A stretch of DNA of 64,000 nucleotides from Dysgonomonas sp. PF1-14 (GTDB lineage Bacteria; Bacteroidota; Bacteroidia; Bacteroidales; Dysgonomonadaceae): the NCBI RefSeq assembly GCF_029892965.1, contig NZ_JARXWN010000001.1:1-64000 (forward strand). Direction: 5' to 3'. Position 1 is the stretch's first letter, and the number at the start of each line of letters is the position of its first letter. Position numbers and translations under genes: made by a program. This document shows, in pieces, positions 10,001 to 18,302 of the stretch. The notes under the pieces were generated by a model that searched no databases, was not told the DNA's origin, and saw only the letters and a program-made list of their open reading frames with translations.

Positions 10001-10441
10001 ACCGGTAAGTGGATCGCCATTTTCGTCAATAATGACTCCGGTGACTTTCTTTTTATCCGGCCCCGTATTCGAGCGTTCCATCAACATAATGTTATTTCCT
10101 TCGATGTGATAGGAAATATTTGTTTTGTTAAACACAGTTGTTAAAACCTCGTTAACGGATTTGTCTTTCAGATTTAATGTTGTTCTCTGGGTAAGATCTA
10201 TTTCCTGTTGGTTATAAACAAATAAGTAGTTCGTTTGCTTTTCAATCTGGCTGATAACATCCTTTAAGCTGGTATTCTGAGCACTTATGTTTACCCTTGA
10301 GCCCTGTGCATAGGCTCCGGGAGAAAATAATAAGCCGCAAATGAATATAAATAGCAGAAAGGAAGTAATTCCTGTTTTTTTTACACTCTTTGATAGAGGA
10401 TTAGACAGTATTCGGTTTTTCTCGGTTAATTTAATTTTCAT
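7043..10441 (-). CDS. SusC/RagA TonB-dependent transporter with STN signalling domain
   Basis: 1132 aa. After a signal peptide (about 1-45) comes an STN secretin/TonB short domain (about 48-118: VNISAQNTSLKDVISQIEKQ), then a carboxypeptidase-regulatory-like Ig domain (about 133-205), the plug (LSGKVAGVTI, MYVIDGIPMFN, ASALYGSNAANGVILITTK) and a long beta barrel ending in NVKLRF with the terminal aromatic. The STN domain is the part that contacts a FecR anti-sigma factor, so this importer also senses its substrate and reports through the adjacent FecR/sigma pair (10591-12208). It imports oligosaccharide across the outer membrane using TonB energy. Confidence 0.95.
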   Translation of the reverse strand: MKIKLTEKNRILSNPLSKSVKKTGITSFLLFIFICGLLFSPGAYAQGSRVNISAQNTSLKDVISQIEKQTNYLFVYNQQEIDLTQRTTLNLKDKSVNEVLTTVFNKTNISYHIEGNNIMLMERSNTGPDKKKVTGVIIDENGDPLTGATVGIRGTTGGTMTDIDGKFELNVAKGATLIISFMGYNSESIVVSDLNNYDVKLTPVSRELDAVVVTALGIKRSQKALSYNAQEVNQDELTRVKDANFINALSGKVAGVTINASSSGVGGASKVVMRGVKSIGQSNNAMYVIDGIPMFNTGAEGSTEKGSSGTTEAIADLNPEDIESLTVLNGAAASALYGSNAANGVILITTKTGKAGKTSLTFTQNTEFLNPFVLPKFQNSYGTGTAGLNGTGTDLSWGSKLNAANYMGYDPRDDYFRTGVVTTETLTLSTGSERNQTYASAAAVNSEGIIHNNTYDRLNFSIRNTTSLLKDKMKIDVGASYIKQKDNNMTNQGEYQNPLVSAYLFPRGGDWNDVKMYEEWNTSRKIYDQRWDYGLNTFTGQNPYWISYRNLRKNTKDRYMLNGSLSYDVLDWLNVSGRVRTDFSHNKYTEKLYAGTNTTLTEGSTTGYYAEVSTRDRQTYADVMANVNKTFNEEVTLVANVGGSISDIMQDYMDVRGPLMDGLYDGAVPNVFNIMQIDRSKLKPFQDKYQDQTQSVFASAEIGYKGAYYLTLTGRFDWPSQLAGAQSTKSGFFYPSVGTSFVLSEIFTMPKQIEYAKLRASFASVGLPFERRLAQRYHSWNESGLGYYPNYDHYPITYLDPQKTDSWEIGLTTRFLKHFKFDIGLYHAKTYNQVFNANLPASSGYDHYYVQSGSVLNKGIEMSLGYENTWSGLTWSSVYTLSANSNKIKELANNYVNPATGESYPVDRLTLTAFGDTKFILKEGGTLGDLYSLTDLQRDGNGNIYVDAAGNVTKVTVADNPVKLGSVLPKANMSWRNDFSWRNFNLGFMVSARLGGIVYSATQAILDSQGVSEASETARDNGGMVVNGSDVVDSQTWYQTVGSSSNIAQYYTYSATNVRLQELSFGYTFPKSQLWGIGDLTLSLVGRNLWMIYNKAPFDPESVATTGNNYQGIDYFMMPSNRSMGFNVKLRF

Positions 10442-10507
10442 ACATTTGTAATGTAAATGAAGTTAATACTAAGTGATTTTTACAATCTTGTCATGTATTG
10501 ATCTTCC

Positions 10508-10536
10508 ACCGGAAAGTGTTCGCTCCACTTTCCGGT
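10508..10536. terminator. Strong hairpin between fecR and susC
   Basis: An 11-bp perfect stem (ACCGGAAAGTG and its complement) with a 7-nt loop. The U-run is on the plus strand (T5 from about 10538), whereas both flanking genes are read from the minus strand, so it is not a textbook terminator for fecR. It may act as a processing or attenuation element between the regulator pair and the much more highly expressed susC, or end antisense transcripts. Confidence 0.55.
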
Positions 10537-10590
10537 CTTTTTATTCTTCGGATTTTCCCATTGGCAATTAGATTTAGATTAATTATTGTA

Positions 10591-11568
10591 TTAGTAAATG
10601 GTTATATTATTCATATCATCTTTGGTATATTTAAAGTTATGCCGGAGTTGGAGAACCTTCAACACATGTTCGATGCCATCTTTAGACCAGAATTTTCCGG
10701 TGTACTGGTATTTATGAGAAAGTATCTCCCTGTTTCTTACGTCTATCTTCACATCATAGTAAAGTTCTAGCTTTTCGAAAATGTCTTTAACATCCTGATT
10801 TTCGAAATACAAAATACCTTTTTTCCACAAGAATTGATCCTGTGATTCCAGATTAGCTAATACGAGCTTATTGTTTTCGGCATATACCCTATTGTTAGGC
10901 GACAGCATTATGCTTTCGTCCGTAGCATTGGCAATCACTTCTACCGACCCTTTTATCAGGGCAGTTTCAAAAACATCACTGCCACCGTACGCATTCACAT
11001 TGAATTCGGTACCATGTACTTTTATCTGATATTCTTTTGTTTTTACAATAAACTTTTTCGCATCATCGTGTGTAACATCGAAATAGGCTTCACCATCGAG
11101 TTTGACGACGCGTTCGGTTTCAGAAAATTCATTCGGGAAAGTCAGGCTTGATTTTGCATTCAACCATACTTTAGTTCCATCGGATAATACGACTTCAGCC
11201 CGTTGTCCTTCGGGAGAGTATACAGTCTGCAATGCAAAATTAGGTTGAATCTGCATATTCGGTGATAGGAACATATGATAGCAACCCAAAGCAAGGAGAA
11301 AGACAGCAGCAATTTTAAGGAACTCGCGTACCAGTTTTATTCTTCTTTTATTATTGCTGTTTCCGCTATCTTCGGTATGTTCTTCATTTACCTTTGCAAA
11401 AGTATCTTTACCTCTCCACAGGGATACATCATATACATTTCTCAGCAATAAGAATTCCTGCATATGTTTGTCATCGGCGTCGAGCCATCTGGCTACGTCT
11501 TCTTTTTCCTGCTGAGTAGAATTACCTTCGATATATCGCTGAAGAATTTCGTGATCCATAGTTTTCAT
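10591..11568 (-). CDS. FecR family anti-sigma factor
   Basis: 325 aa (Met1 or Met4 are both possible starts). Cytoplasmic N-terminus with the sigma-binding region (LQRYIEGNSTQQEKEDVARW), one transmembrane segment near 85-105 (FLKIAAVFLLALGCYHMFL), a periplasmic FecR domain (YSPEGQRAEVVLSDGTKVWL, NAKSSLTFP, EAYFDVTHD) and a C-terminal DUF4974-type domain (LYFENQDVKDIFEKLELYYD). It is 76 nt downstream of the sigma gene and followed by the STN-bearing susC. Together they form a trans-envelope relay: loaded SusC contacts FecR and the sigma factor is released or activated. Confidence 0.93.
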   Translation of the reverse strand: MKTMDHEILQRYIEGNSTQQEKEDVARWLDADDKHMQEFLLLRNVYDVSLWRGKDTFAKVNEEHTEDSGNSNNKRRIKLVREFLKIAAVFLLALGCYHMFLSPNMQIQPNFALQTVYSPEGQRAEVVLSDGTKVWLNAKSSLTFPNEFSETERVVKLDGEAYFDVTHDDAKKFIVKTKEYQIKVHGTEFNVNAYGGSDVFETALIKGSVEVIANATDESIMLSPNNRVYAENNKLVLANLESQDQFLWKKGILYFENQDVKDIFEKLELYYDVKIDVRNREILSHKYQYTGKFWSKDGIEHVLKVLQLRHNFKYTKDDMNNITIY

Positions 11569-11644
11569 ATATAACCAAAGGAATTAGTTTCCCCTTAGTC
11601 TATATAATACGATTGATCGTCGCGACCTACTAGTGAAGATGTAG

Positions 11645-12208
11645 TTAAAAATCGTTAATAAATAAAAGAAGGAAAATAGGAAAATAATCTTTCAGGTTTT
11701 CGCGCAGAGACGATAGCGCTTTAGATATGTGATAGTCAACACCTTTAACTGAAATTCCGAAATGATCTGCAATATCTTTTTTCGACACATCTTTGAAACG
11801 TGACATTTCAAATATTTTCTGGGTTTGCTCTGGCAGAGTGGCTATGGTGGCGCGGAGAATGTTCTGGATATCGTCGGCAAAAATCTTATCAGGATTGCTG
11901 GCTTCCAATGTGGATATACGGATTTCAAGTTCGCGGTCTGCAGAAGTAGACATAGACTCGAGTGCACTTTGTTTTATTTTTTCATGTTTCAGGTAATCCA
12001 GCGCCTTATTTTTCAAAATCACGAATAACAATCTGGATGGATTTTCAATTTCTTCTATTGTAGACAATTCCCATAACTTAATCAGAGTTTCGGATGCAAT
12101 GTCTTCTGCTACCAAATCATTATGAACATATGATTTAGCGAACAAGAAGCACCTATCATAATAGGTAACATAAAACGTCTTATAATTGGACGAATTTAAA
12201 CTATCCAT
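11645..12208 (-). CDS. ECF-type RNA polymerase sigma factor controlling the PUL
   Basis: 187 aa. Sigma region 2 is seen around 10-75 (YDRCFLFAKSYVHNDLVAED, IASETLIKLWE) and region 4 around 120-170 (ATLPEQTQKIFEMSRFKDVS, KKDIADHFGISVKGVDYHIS, KALSSLRENL). Length and the adjoining fecR gene are typical of Bacteroidota polysaccharide-locus ECF sigma factors. It probably directs transcription of susC and the genes below it. Confidence 0.93.
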   Translation of the reverse strand: MDSLNSSNYKTFYVTYYDRCFLFAKSYVHNDLVAEDIASETLIKLWELSTIEEIENPSRLLFVILKNKALDYLKHEKIKQSALESMSTSADRELEIRISTLEASNPDKIFADDIQNILRATIATLPEQTQKIFEMSRFKDVSKKDIADHFGISVKGVDYHISKALSSLRENLKDYFPIFLLLFINDF

Positions 12209-12291
12209 TAATTCTTATAATACACACGCTTGCTTCAGATCCAGAAGCAAGTACAAGTATCAGATTTTTAGTGACATCTCTACTATTAAAA

Positions 12292-12320
12292 CAAAGGTAA
12301 CAAAATTTATTGGCAACCAA
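12292..12320 (-). promoter_or_regulatory. Putative promoter of the sigma/fecR operon
   Basis: On the minus strand TTG, an 18-nt spacer and TACCTTTG match the Bacteroidota sigma-ABfr consensus (TTTG at -33, TAnnTTTG at -7). The start site would fall about 75-80 nt upstream of the sigma gene ATG. Pattern match only. Confidence 0.5.
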
Positions 12321-12496
12321 CAACCTATTATTTATACAATCTACTCTTTTTAATATAAATACAACGAACAAATTTCCTATTTGTTTCGATCAAACCGCAT
12401 TCTAAACTTGTTTTTAAAATGAAACTACTAGTACTAAGCAACCGTTACAGATTTAATTAAGACTAGTCACTATGCAGTAAATAAATAAGTTACGAT

Positions 12497-15283
12497 TTAT
12501 AACTTTTCTTTCAGGAAATGACCTGTATAAGATTTCTCACATTTCACAATCTTCTCAGGTGTACCTTCGCAAACTATATAGCCACCTTCTTTTCCTCCTT
12601 CGGGGCCTATGTCTATGATATGATCGGCGCATTTGATCACATCCATATTGTGTTCGATTATCACGATTGTATGCCCTCTCTTGATCAGTGAATCAAAGGC
12701 TTTCAACAATGTTTTTATATCGTGAAAGTGTAGCCCTGTTGTAGGTTCATCGAAAATAAACAAGGTCGGCTCCGGTTTTTCTTCTACCAGATGGAACGCC
12801 AGCTTCACACGCTGATTTTCACCTCCCGAAAGCGAAGATGATGACTGTCCCAGTTTGACATAGCCCAAGCCTACATCCTGTAACGGTTTTAACCTCTTCA
12901 CTATCTTCTTTTCGGCAGTTCCCTTGCCCTCTTCAAAGAATTCGATAGCCTGATCGATCGTCATTTCCAACACATCGTATATGCTTGCACCCTTGTATTG
13001 TACATCGAGTATATCCTGCTTGAAACGCCTTCCTTTACACACCTCGCATTCGAGCAACACATCGGCCATAAACTGCATTTCTACAAGTATCTTACCTTCT
13101 CCGGTACATTCTTCGCAGCGGCCACCCTCTACATTGAAAGAGAAAAAGGCGGGTGTAAAATGCAGCTGTTTTGCCAGAGGTTGGTCGGCAAACAATTTAC
13201 GTATCTCGTCGTATGCTTTTATATATGTCACAGGATTGGAGCGGGTCGACCTGCCGATAGGGTTCTGGTCTACCATCTCTATTTCCTTTATCAGCTTGAG
13301 ATCGCCTTCAAGACCGTTATACTGCACCACCTGTTCGCCTTTTCCTTTATAATGGCGTTCGAGGGCAGTATAGAACACATCACAGACAAGAGATGATTTC
13401 CCCGAACCGCTGACACCTGTTACTACAGTCATCACATTCAGTGGGAACTTCACATCGATGTTTTTCAGATTGTTCTGTCTTGCCCCTTTTACTTTTATAT
13501 AGTTGTTCCACTTGCGGCGGGTTTTCGGCACGTCTATTTTCTCTTCACCATTCAGATAGCGGACAGTATAGCTTTCTGTCTGTTTCCGCAATCCGGCAAC
13601 ATCGCCCTGATAAACGACTTCCCCCCCCAGACGTCCGGCTTTAGGCCCCATATCGATGATATAGTCGGCAGCACGGATAATTTCCTCATCATGCTCTACT
13701 ACAACGACGGTATTACCAATTCCTTTAAGCTCCTGCAAAACTTTTATCAACAGATCGGTATCGCGTGAATGCAAACCAATACTCGGTTCATCGAGTATGT
13801 AGAGCGAACCCACAAGGCTACTACCCAGAGAGGTTGCCAGGTTGATACGCTGGCTCTCCCCTCCCGAGAGGGAGTTTGAAAGACGGTTCAAGGTTAGATA
13901 GCCTAGCCCTACATTCATCAGGTATTGTATCCGTACATTTATATCGGTCAACAGACGTTTTGCAATGGCGGCATCCGTTTCATCCAGATTGAGCGAAGTG
14001 AAGAATTCTCTCAGTTCGCTTATCGGCATCAGTACCAGATCGGCAATAGTACGCCCACCCACTTTCACATACAGCGCTTGAGGTTTGAGCCGCGCTCCTT
14101 TACAGGACGGACAAGTAGTCTTTCCCCTGTAGCGGGCAAGCATCACCCTGTATTGTATCTTATATTGGTTTTCGCTCACCATTGCGAAGAAGTCATCGAT
14201 ACCATGCAGACCTTTTGCACCATGCCAGAGCAGGTCACGTTCTTTATCCGTCAGTTCGAAGTAAGGACGATGTACCGGAAAATCGTATTTACCGGCAGCA
14301 TGGATAAATTCGTTCTTCCATTCGCTCATTTTGTCTCCCCTCCAGCACATAACGGCATCTTCATACACAGACAAGCTTTTGTTAGGGACTACAAGGTCTT
14401 CATCTATTCCCATTACCCGCCCAAAACCTTCACACACAGGACAAGCTCCGACAGGGCTGTTGAAACTGAACATGAGATCGGTCGGTTCCTGAAATTCTAT
14501 CCCATCTGCTTCGAAGTGACGCGAAAAGTCAAACGACTCTATCCTGTCCTCTATATAGAAACGGATGATACAATCTCCTTCTCCTTCATAGAATGCTGTT
14601 TCTATAGATTCCGAGAAACGGCTTATATTCGCGGCATCCTTGTCGCAGGTAAGACGGTCGATAAGCAGAAGCATCTGGTCGACTTTATATTTTTCCTTTG
14701 AGGAAAGTATATTGTCAATGCGCTCTATTTTACCGTCCAGCTCTACACGCGAGAAGCCTTCTTTCTGTAATATCTCGAGTTGCTCATTCAGGGTGCGGCT
14801 GTCGCGCAAAATGATCTTTGTAAAAATGGCAAGGCGGGTATCTTCAGGATAGGTCTGCATCTTGGCTACAATGTCGCTCACCTGATGCTTTTTCACTTCC
14901 TGCCCCGAGACAGGCGAAATGGTTTTTCCGATACGGGCAAACAATAGTCGCAGGTATTCGTACACCTCAGTAGATGTACCCACAGTGGAACGCGGATTGC
15001 GCGAACTTACGCGCTGTTCGATAGCGATAGCGGGCGGAATACCCTTGATGAAGTCACTCTCGGGCTTGTTCATACGACCGAGAAACTGACGGGCATAGGC
15101 CGACAGGCTTTCTACATAGCGCCGCTGCCCTTCGGCATAGAGTGTGTCGAATGCAAGTGAGGACTTACCCGATCCGGATAAACCTGTAATAACCACGAAC
15201 TTGTTGCGAGGTATTTCTACGTCTATATTCTTGAGATTATTGACGCGCGCTCCCTTTATAAAAATATTTTTTTCTTCGGACAT
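12497..15283 (-). CDS. uvrA: UvrA excinuclease ABC ATPase subunit
   Basis: 928 aa, slightly shorter than E. coli UvrA (940). Two ABC ATPase modules are present: Walker [16 protein letters not shown] near residue 33 and [16 protein letters not shown] in the second half; signature motifs [12 protein letters not shown] and [12 protein letters not shown]; Walker [12 protein letters not shown] and [11 protein letters not shown]. Zinc modules CPVC...CPSC and CEEC...CEVC are visible. UvrA scans DNA for bulky damage in nucleotide excision repair. The gene stands alone. The second signature differs from the usual LSGGEAQR, so a UvrA paralogue (many Bacteroidota have two) is possible. Confidence 0.95.
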   Translation of the reverse strand: MSEEKNIFIKGARVNNLKNIDVEIPRNKFVVITGLSGSGKSSLAFDTLYAEGQRRYVESLSAYARQFLGRMNKPESDFIKGIPPAIAIEQRVSSRNPRSTVGTSTEVYEYLRLLFARIGKTISPVSGQEVKKHQVSDIVAKMQTYPEDTRLAIFTKIILRDSRTLNEQLEILQKEGFSRVELDGKIERIDNILSSKEKYKVDQMLLLIDRLTCDKDAANISRFSESIETAFYEGEGDCIIRFYIEDRIESFDFSRHFEADGIEFQEPTDLMFSFNSPVGACPVCEGFGRVMGIDEDLVVPNKSLSVYEDAVMCWRGDKMSEWKNEFIHAAGKYDFPVHRPYFELTDKERDLLWHGAKGLHGIDDFFAMVSENQYKIQYRVMLARYRGKTTCPSCKGARLKPQALYVKVGGRTIADLVLMPISELREFFTSLNLDETDAAIAKRLLTDINVRIQYLMNVGLGYLTLNRLSNSLSGGESQRINLATSLGSSLVGSLYILDEPSIGLHSRDTDLLIKVLQELKGIGNTVVVVEHDEEIIRAADYIIDMGPKAGRLGGEVVYQGDVAGLRKQTESYTVRYLNGEEKIDVPKTRRKWNNYIKVKGARQNNLKNIDVKFPLNVMTVVTGVSGSGKSSLVCDVFYTALERHYKGKGEQVVQYNGLEGDLKLIKEIEMVDQNPIGRSTRSNPVTYIKAYDEIRKLFADQPLAKQLHFTPAFFSFNVEGGRCEECTGEGKILVEMQFMADVLLECEVCKGRRFKQDILDVQYKGASIYDVLEMTIDQAIEFFEEGKGTAEKKIVKRLKPLQDVGLGYVKLGQSSSSLSGGENQRVKLAFHLVEEKPEPTLFIFDEPTTGLHFHDIKTLLKAFDSLIKRGHTIVIIEHNMDVIKCADHIIDIGPEGGKEGGYIVCEGTPEKIVKCEKSYTGHFLKEKL

Positions 15284-15611
15284 AATTCTCTAAAAAAATG
15301 GCTACAAAATTACTAAAAAAAGAACAGATATGCTATTTTGCCTGAGGACAGCAGGTGTTATAAATATGTAAAAGGAATTTTACCTTCATTTTCCTTTCTT
15401 TAAAAATCATATCTCAACAACACTCAGGTGAGTGCCATTCGCTTACTGTCAATATATTAAACATTTAGCACATCAAAAAAAGTCATATTCCATCGCCTTG
15501 ACCTATCTTTTTACGATATCCTTGAAGTATCTTTGACAAAAGGATAGCCGGTGCACAGGTTTACTTTATAGTTAACAAGATTATCTAAAAATTTATTGAC
15601 TTCTTGAAATC
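15284..15611. other. Divergent intergenic region between uvrA and a lipoprotein gene
   Basis: About 330 nt without a gene. A TATCTTTG element at 15528-15535 matches the -7 box of Bacteroidota promoters for the plus-strand lipoprotein gene starting at 15612; a matching -33 box at the expected spacing is not obvious. CAAAATTA at 15305-15312 is a possible -7 box (TAATTTTG) for uvrA on the other strand. Nothing else was recognised. Confidence 0.4.
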
Positions 15612-17189
15612 ATGAACATACAAAACCTGAAAAGATGGCTTGCAGTGCCTTTACTGCTCGGAGCCATCCTCTATGCCTGCCAGTCGGAAGACAGCCCCGA
15701 TATAGACACCAAACAGCCCGTAGAGCCGCTGACAGTAGCTATGGCACAATCGCTGTACGAACAGTATGTAGGTGCAACGGCGTATCTGAAAAATGACGAT
15801 GGAAACGGAGAATTTAACCTTGTTCCCGACTGGAATGCAGGGCAACTGTTCTCGGACAGTAACTGGTATGTGGTGGAGTCGCCGCTGGAACAGAGAGATG
15901 GTATGAAAATGATCTTTATGACCCAAGATGTAGGTGAATATGCACAGCAGCACGAAAACACACAAATAGAGCAGATACTCCGCCTGGTGGTAATGCGAAA
16001 CAAGGAAACCGGACTGAATTATTCGTTCATCATGCTGGTGATGCCCGAACTGGATTATATGTACAGAAAGGGAGCTGCCATCCATGAAAACAAATACCTG
16101 ACACGGGAAACCGATCTGGATGGATATGTCTATTTCCTCACGCCCGAGGGCTCGTTTGTAAATGCATGGAAGTATAAGGAGGGTAGAATAGTGGGGAGAA
16201 CACCACTGAGTACAGATAAAGTAACAAAAGGCTTTATACAAGTAGAGACTTGTTATTGGACACTAGTCACAGCGGGTGGAAATCAATATTGGAATTACCA
16301 CTGTGAGTACTACTGGTTGTTTGTAGAAGAAAATAAGGATGCCCCTCCTGCAATAGATAGTGGTGGACCTATCGATCCGGGCTATGATCCGATGAGTGGT
16401 CCCGGGGGTGGGGGTATTCCAACTTTGGACAAAGAACCTGAAAAACGTACCGATTGCACCGAAAAATCCCGATTGAATGGGAAGAATACGAGTAATATGC
16501 TTAACGATATAGATATAAAAGACAAGATGAATTTGTTGAGAACCAATGCTAATACCAGTCAGAAAATAGAATATGGAGCAGGTATCAGCTACGACAGTAA
16601 TTTTGGGACATACAGCATTACCGGCGGGCAAATAGCACAAGGAGCAGCAGGCAGTAATTCTGTGGAAATAACTTATAGTGCTTATACTGTCTATACTGCT
16701 CATACACACTATCAGGGACTGAACGCCGCATCGTCGGGTGGTGATATTATTACTACCGCCAAATTTTATAAAGAAATCAAAGCGATGGGTGGAGATTACA
16801 AAGGAACTATTAACTTTGCTGCCGATGGCTCGGAATATCTGATCTATGTGGACGATCCGGTAGCACTGGAGAAATTTTACAATGCGTTGCCGACTAACAA
16901 TGATTTCTTTGTAGCAAAAACAACCGAACTTGCCAACGGATCGGATTTTAAAAAAGATTCAGAATATCAAAGAATCTATATAGATGTAAAAAGAAAATTA
17001 GAGAAAGAAGGGTACTCAGAGAATGAAGCACAGGCGTACGCCTTATCCTATGTATCCGATCATTACAAAATGGGTCTTAAAATATCGTACCGTAAAAACA
17101 AAAATGATAACTTTAAGGAACAGAAAACGACCACAACAGGTACAGGAAAAAGCATAAAGTATAAACCACAAATATGTCCGGAATCATGA
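15612..17189 (+). CDS. Large lipoprotein with a possible JAMM/MPN-like motif
   Basis: 525 aa. Lipoprotein signal with lipobox AILYAC then QSEDS. Residues 40-240 form an unrecognised N-terminal region, followed by a Pro/Gly-rich linker (IDPGYDPMSGPGGGG, about 250-270). The C-terminal half contains AHTHYQGLNAASSGGD near residues 363-378. This reads HxH-x8-S-x2-D, close to the HxH-x7-S-x2-D metal motif of JAB/MPN peptidases, with VEITY upstream as a possible Glu donor. The linker layout resembles Bacteroidota exported modular proteins. A secreted or surface peptidase-like function is a hypothesis. The next gene overlaps its stop codon (ATGA), so the two are probably co-translated. Confidence 0.6.
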   Translation: MNIQNLKRWLAVPLLLGAILYACQSEDSPDIDTKQPVEPLTVAMAQSLYEQYVGATAYLKNDDGNGEFNLVPDWNAGQLFSDSNWYVVESPLEQRDGMKMIFMTQDVGEYAQQHENTQIEQILRLVVMRNKETGLNYSFIMLVMPELDYMYRKGAAIHENKYLTRETDLDGYVYFLTPEGSFVNAWKYKEGRIVGRTPLSTDKVTKGFIQVETCYWTLVTAGGNQYWNYHCEYYWLFVEENKDAPPAIDSGGPIDPGYDPMSGPGGGGIPTLDKEPEKRTDCTEKSRLNGKNTSNMLNDIDIKDKMNLLRTNANTSQKIEYGAGISYDSNFGTYSITGGQIAQGAAGSNSVEITYSAYTVYTAHTHYQGLNAASSGGDIITTAKFYKEIKAMGGDYKGTINFAADGSEYLIYVDDPVALEKFYNALPTNNDFFVAKTTELANGSDFKKDSEYQRIYIDVKRKLEKEGYSENEAQAYALSYVSDHYKMGLKISYRKNKNDNFKEQKTTTTGTGKSIKYKPQICPES

Positions 17190-17638
17190 AAAAGATTATA
17201 TTAATTCTATTTTTTATATTATTCACATTAGGCGCATCTGCTCAATGCAACAAGCCATACAAAGCTTTTAGTGCATTCGCTAAAGATACAACAGCATTTT
17301 TGCGTTATAACTTTAAAGAACGGACCGATTGCTATAAAGGAAAAACGGTAGCTCAAGTATTAACTGATTTACAGTTAACTCCAAAGTCTTATGTACCAAT
17401 ACCTTCTACATATAAAAATAAATATAGCGGTATATATGTATATGTAGATAATAGCTATTCAGCACAAAGGATAGAGAATCCTAAAATGAAAACTCAATAT
17501 ATATATATATATTGGCCGGAATTAATGGATTATACAGATCTTCTGAAGTTAATAAGAAAATATGATGATGACGTATGGGTACAGGAACATTACAATTTCT
17601 TTAAAAATAATATTGTAGGAGAAGTATCTACTAAATAA
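17186..17638 (+). CDS. Small secreted protein, paralogue of the broken gene downstream
   Basis: 150 aa from the ATG at 17186, which overlaps the TGA of the preceding lipoprotein gene (ATGA); an ATG at 17174 is the alternative. Signal peptide MKKIILILFFILFTLGASAQ. The mature part contains QCNKPYKAFSAFAKDTTAF and a Tyr-rich segment (SGIYVYVDNSY, TQYIYIYWPEL). Family not recognised. About half its length aligns with the frameshifted gene at 17682-18243, indicating tandem duplication. The translational coupling suggests it works with or protects against the upstream lipoprotein. Confidence 0.7.
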   Translation: MKKIILILFFILFTLGASAQCNKPYKAFSAFAKDTTAFLRYNFKERTDCYKGKTVAQVLTDLQLTPKSYVPIPSTYKNKYSGIYVYVDNSYSAQRIENPKMKTQYIYIYWPELMDYTDLLKLIRKYDDDVWVQEHYNFFKNNIVGEVSTK

Positions 17639-17645
17639 TAACTAG

Positions 17646-17665
17646 GCAGGGTTGAAAAGCCCTGC
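17646..17665 (+). terminator. Hairpin between the two paralogues
   Basis: GCAGGG at 17646-17651 pairs with CCCTGC at 17660-17665 around an 8-nt loop, followed by a modest T-rich stretch (TTATACTTCTTT). Probably a weak terminator. Confidence 0.5.
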
Positions 17666-17681
17666 TTATACTTCTTTGATT

Positions 17682-18243
17682 ATGAAAAGAATTATAATAA
17701 TATTAATATTAGCTGTTATGGCAATAGCGGGTTACAGCCAATGCAATCAGCCATACAAAGCATTATCCGAATTTAATAAGGATACTACCGCTTTTATTAT
17801 CTATAACTTTATGGATCGGGCGGATTACTATAAAGGAAAGACAATAAAAGAAGTATCAAAAGACTTACAGATACCTATCAAAGATTACACAAGAAACAGC
17901 TCAGCCAGAGGTGGTTATTTTACTGGCATATATATATTTATATGACCGTAATATTATTGATAAAATGGATGAAGAAAAGAAAGAAGATAATACGATTTTA
18001 ATTCATTGGAAAACTCCTATTGATGTATGCGACAAAACATATAAAACTTTCCGGAGGCATCCTGACTGGCATGACGGAATGTACGATTATGTAAAAGACA
18101 TGGAAATAGAGAAGGTCGAAGTCATTATACCAAACTATAGCAAATACTATGAGAAGTATAAGCCAAAAGAGACTAAATCGGCTCAAGATGATATAGTAAC
18201 AAAAAATCCTGATGGCTCGCTTAGTGTTAAGCGGGAATGGTAA
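17682..18243 (+). pseudogene. Small secreted protein gene interrupted by a frameshift in a TA repeat
   Basis: Start ATG at 17682 (MKRIIIILILAVMAIAGYSQ, a signal peptide). The first frame runs to a stop at 17945, after GGYFTGIYIFI. The +1 frame continues with LYDRNIIDKMDEEKKEDNT and ends in VKREW at 18243. The break lies in an alternating TA tract (about 17932-17942). One additional TA unit would fuse the frames as GIYIYLYDRN, matching GIYVYVDNSY of the paralogue at 17186. The restored protein would be about 187 aa. It is either a genuine slipped-strand change (phase variation or decay) or a sequencing error. Confidence 0.75.
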
Positions 18244-18255
18244 AAAAACAATAAC

Positions 18256-18282
18256 AGGGATGTGCCATTTTTGGCACACCCT
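18256..18282 (+). terminator. Intrinsic terminator after the frameshifted gene
   Basis: Stem AGGG-(A)-TGTGCCA / TGGCACACCCT with a T-rich loop and a CTCTTTT tail, 13 nt after the stop codon at 18243. Confidence 0.75.
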
Positions 18283-18302
18283 CTTTTAATCCACAATCCA
18301 AT

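Noticed and set aside
10508-10536. Classical terminator ending the sigma-fecR transcript
   Set aside because: The U-run is on the wrong strand for the minus-strand operon; reported only as a hairpin of uncertain role.
13925-14701. Plus-strand 258-codon frame opposite uvrA
   Set aside because: Shadow of a strongly conserved gene; composition and lack of family sequence argue against coding.
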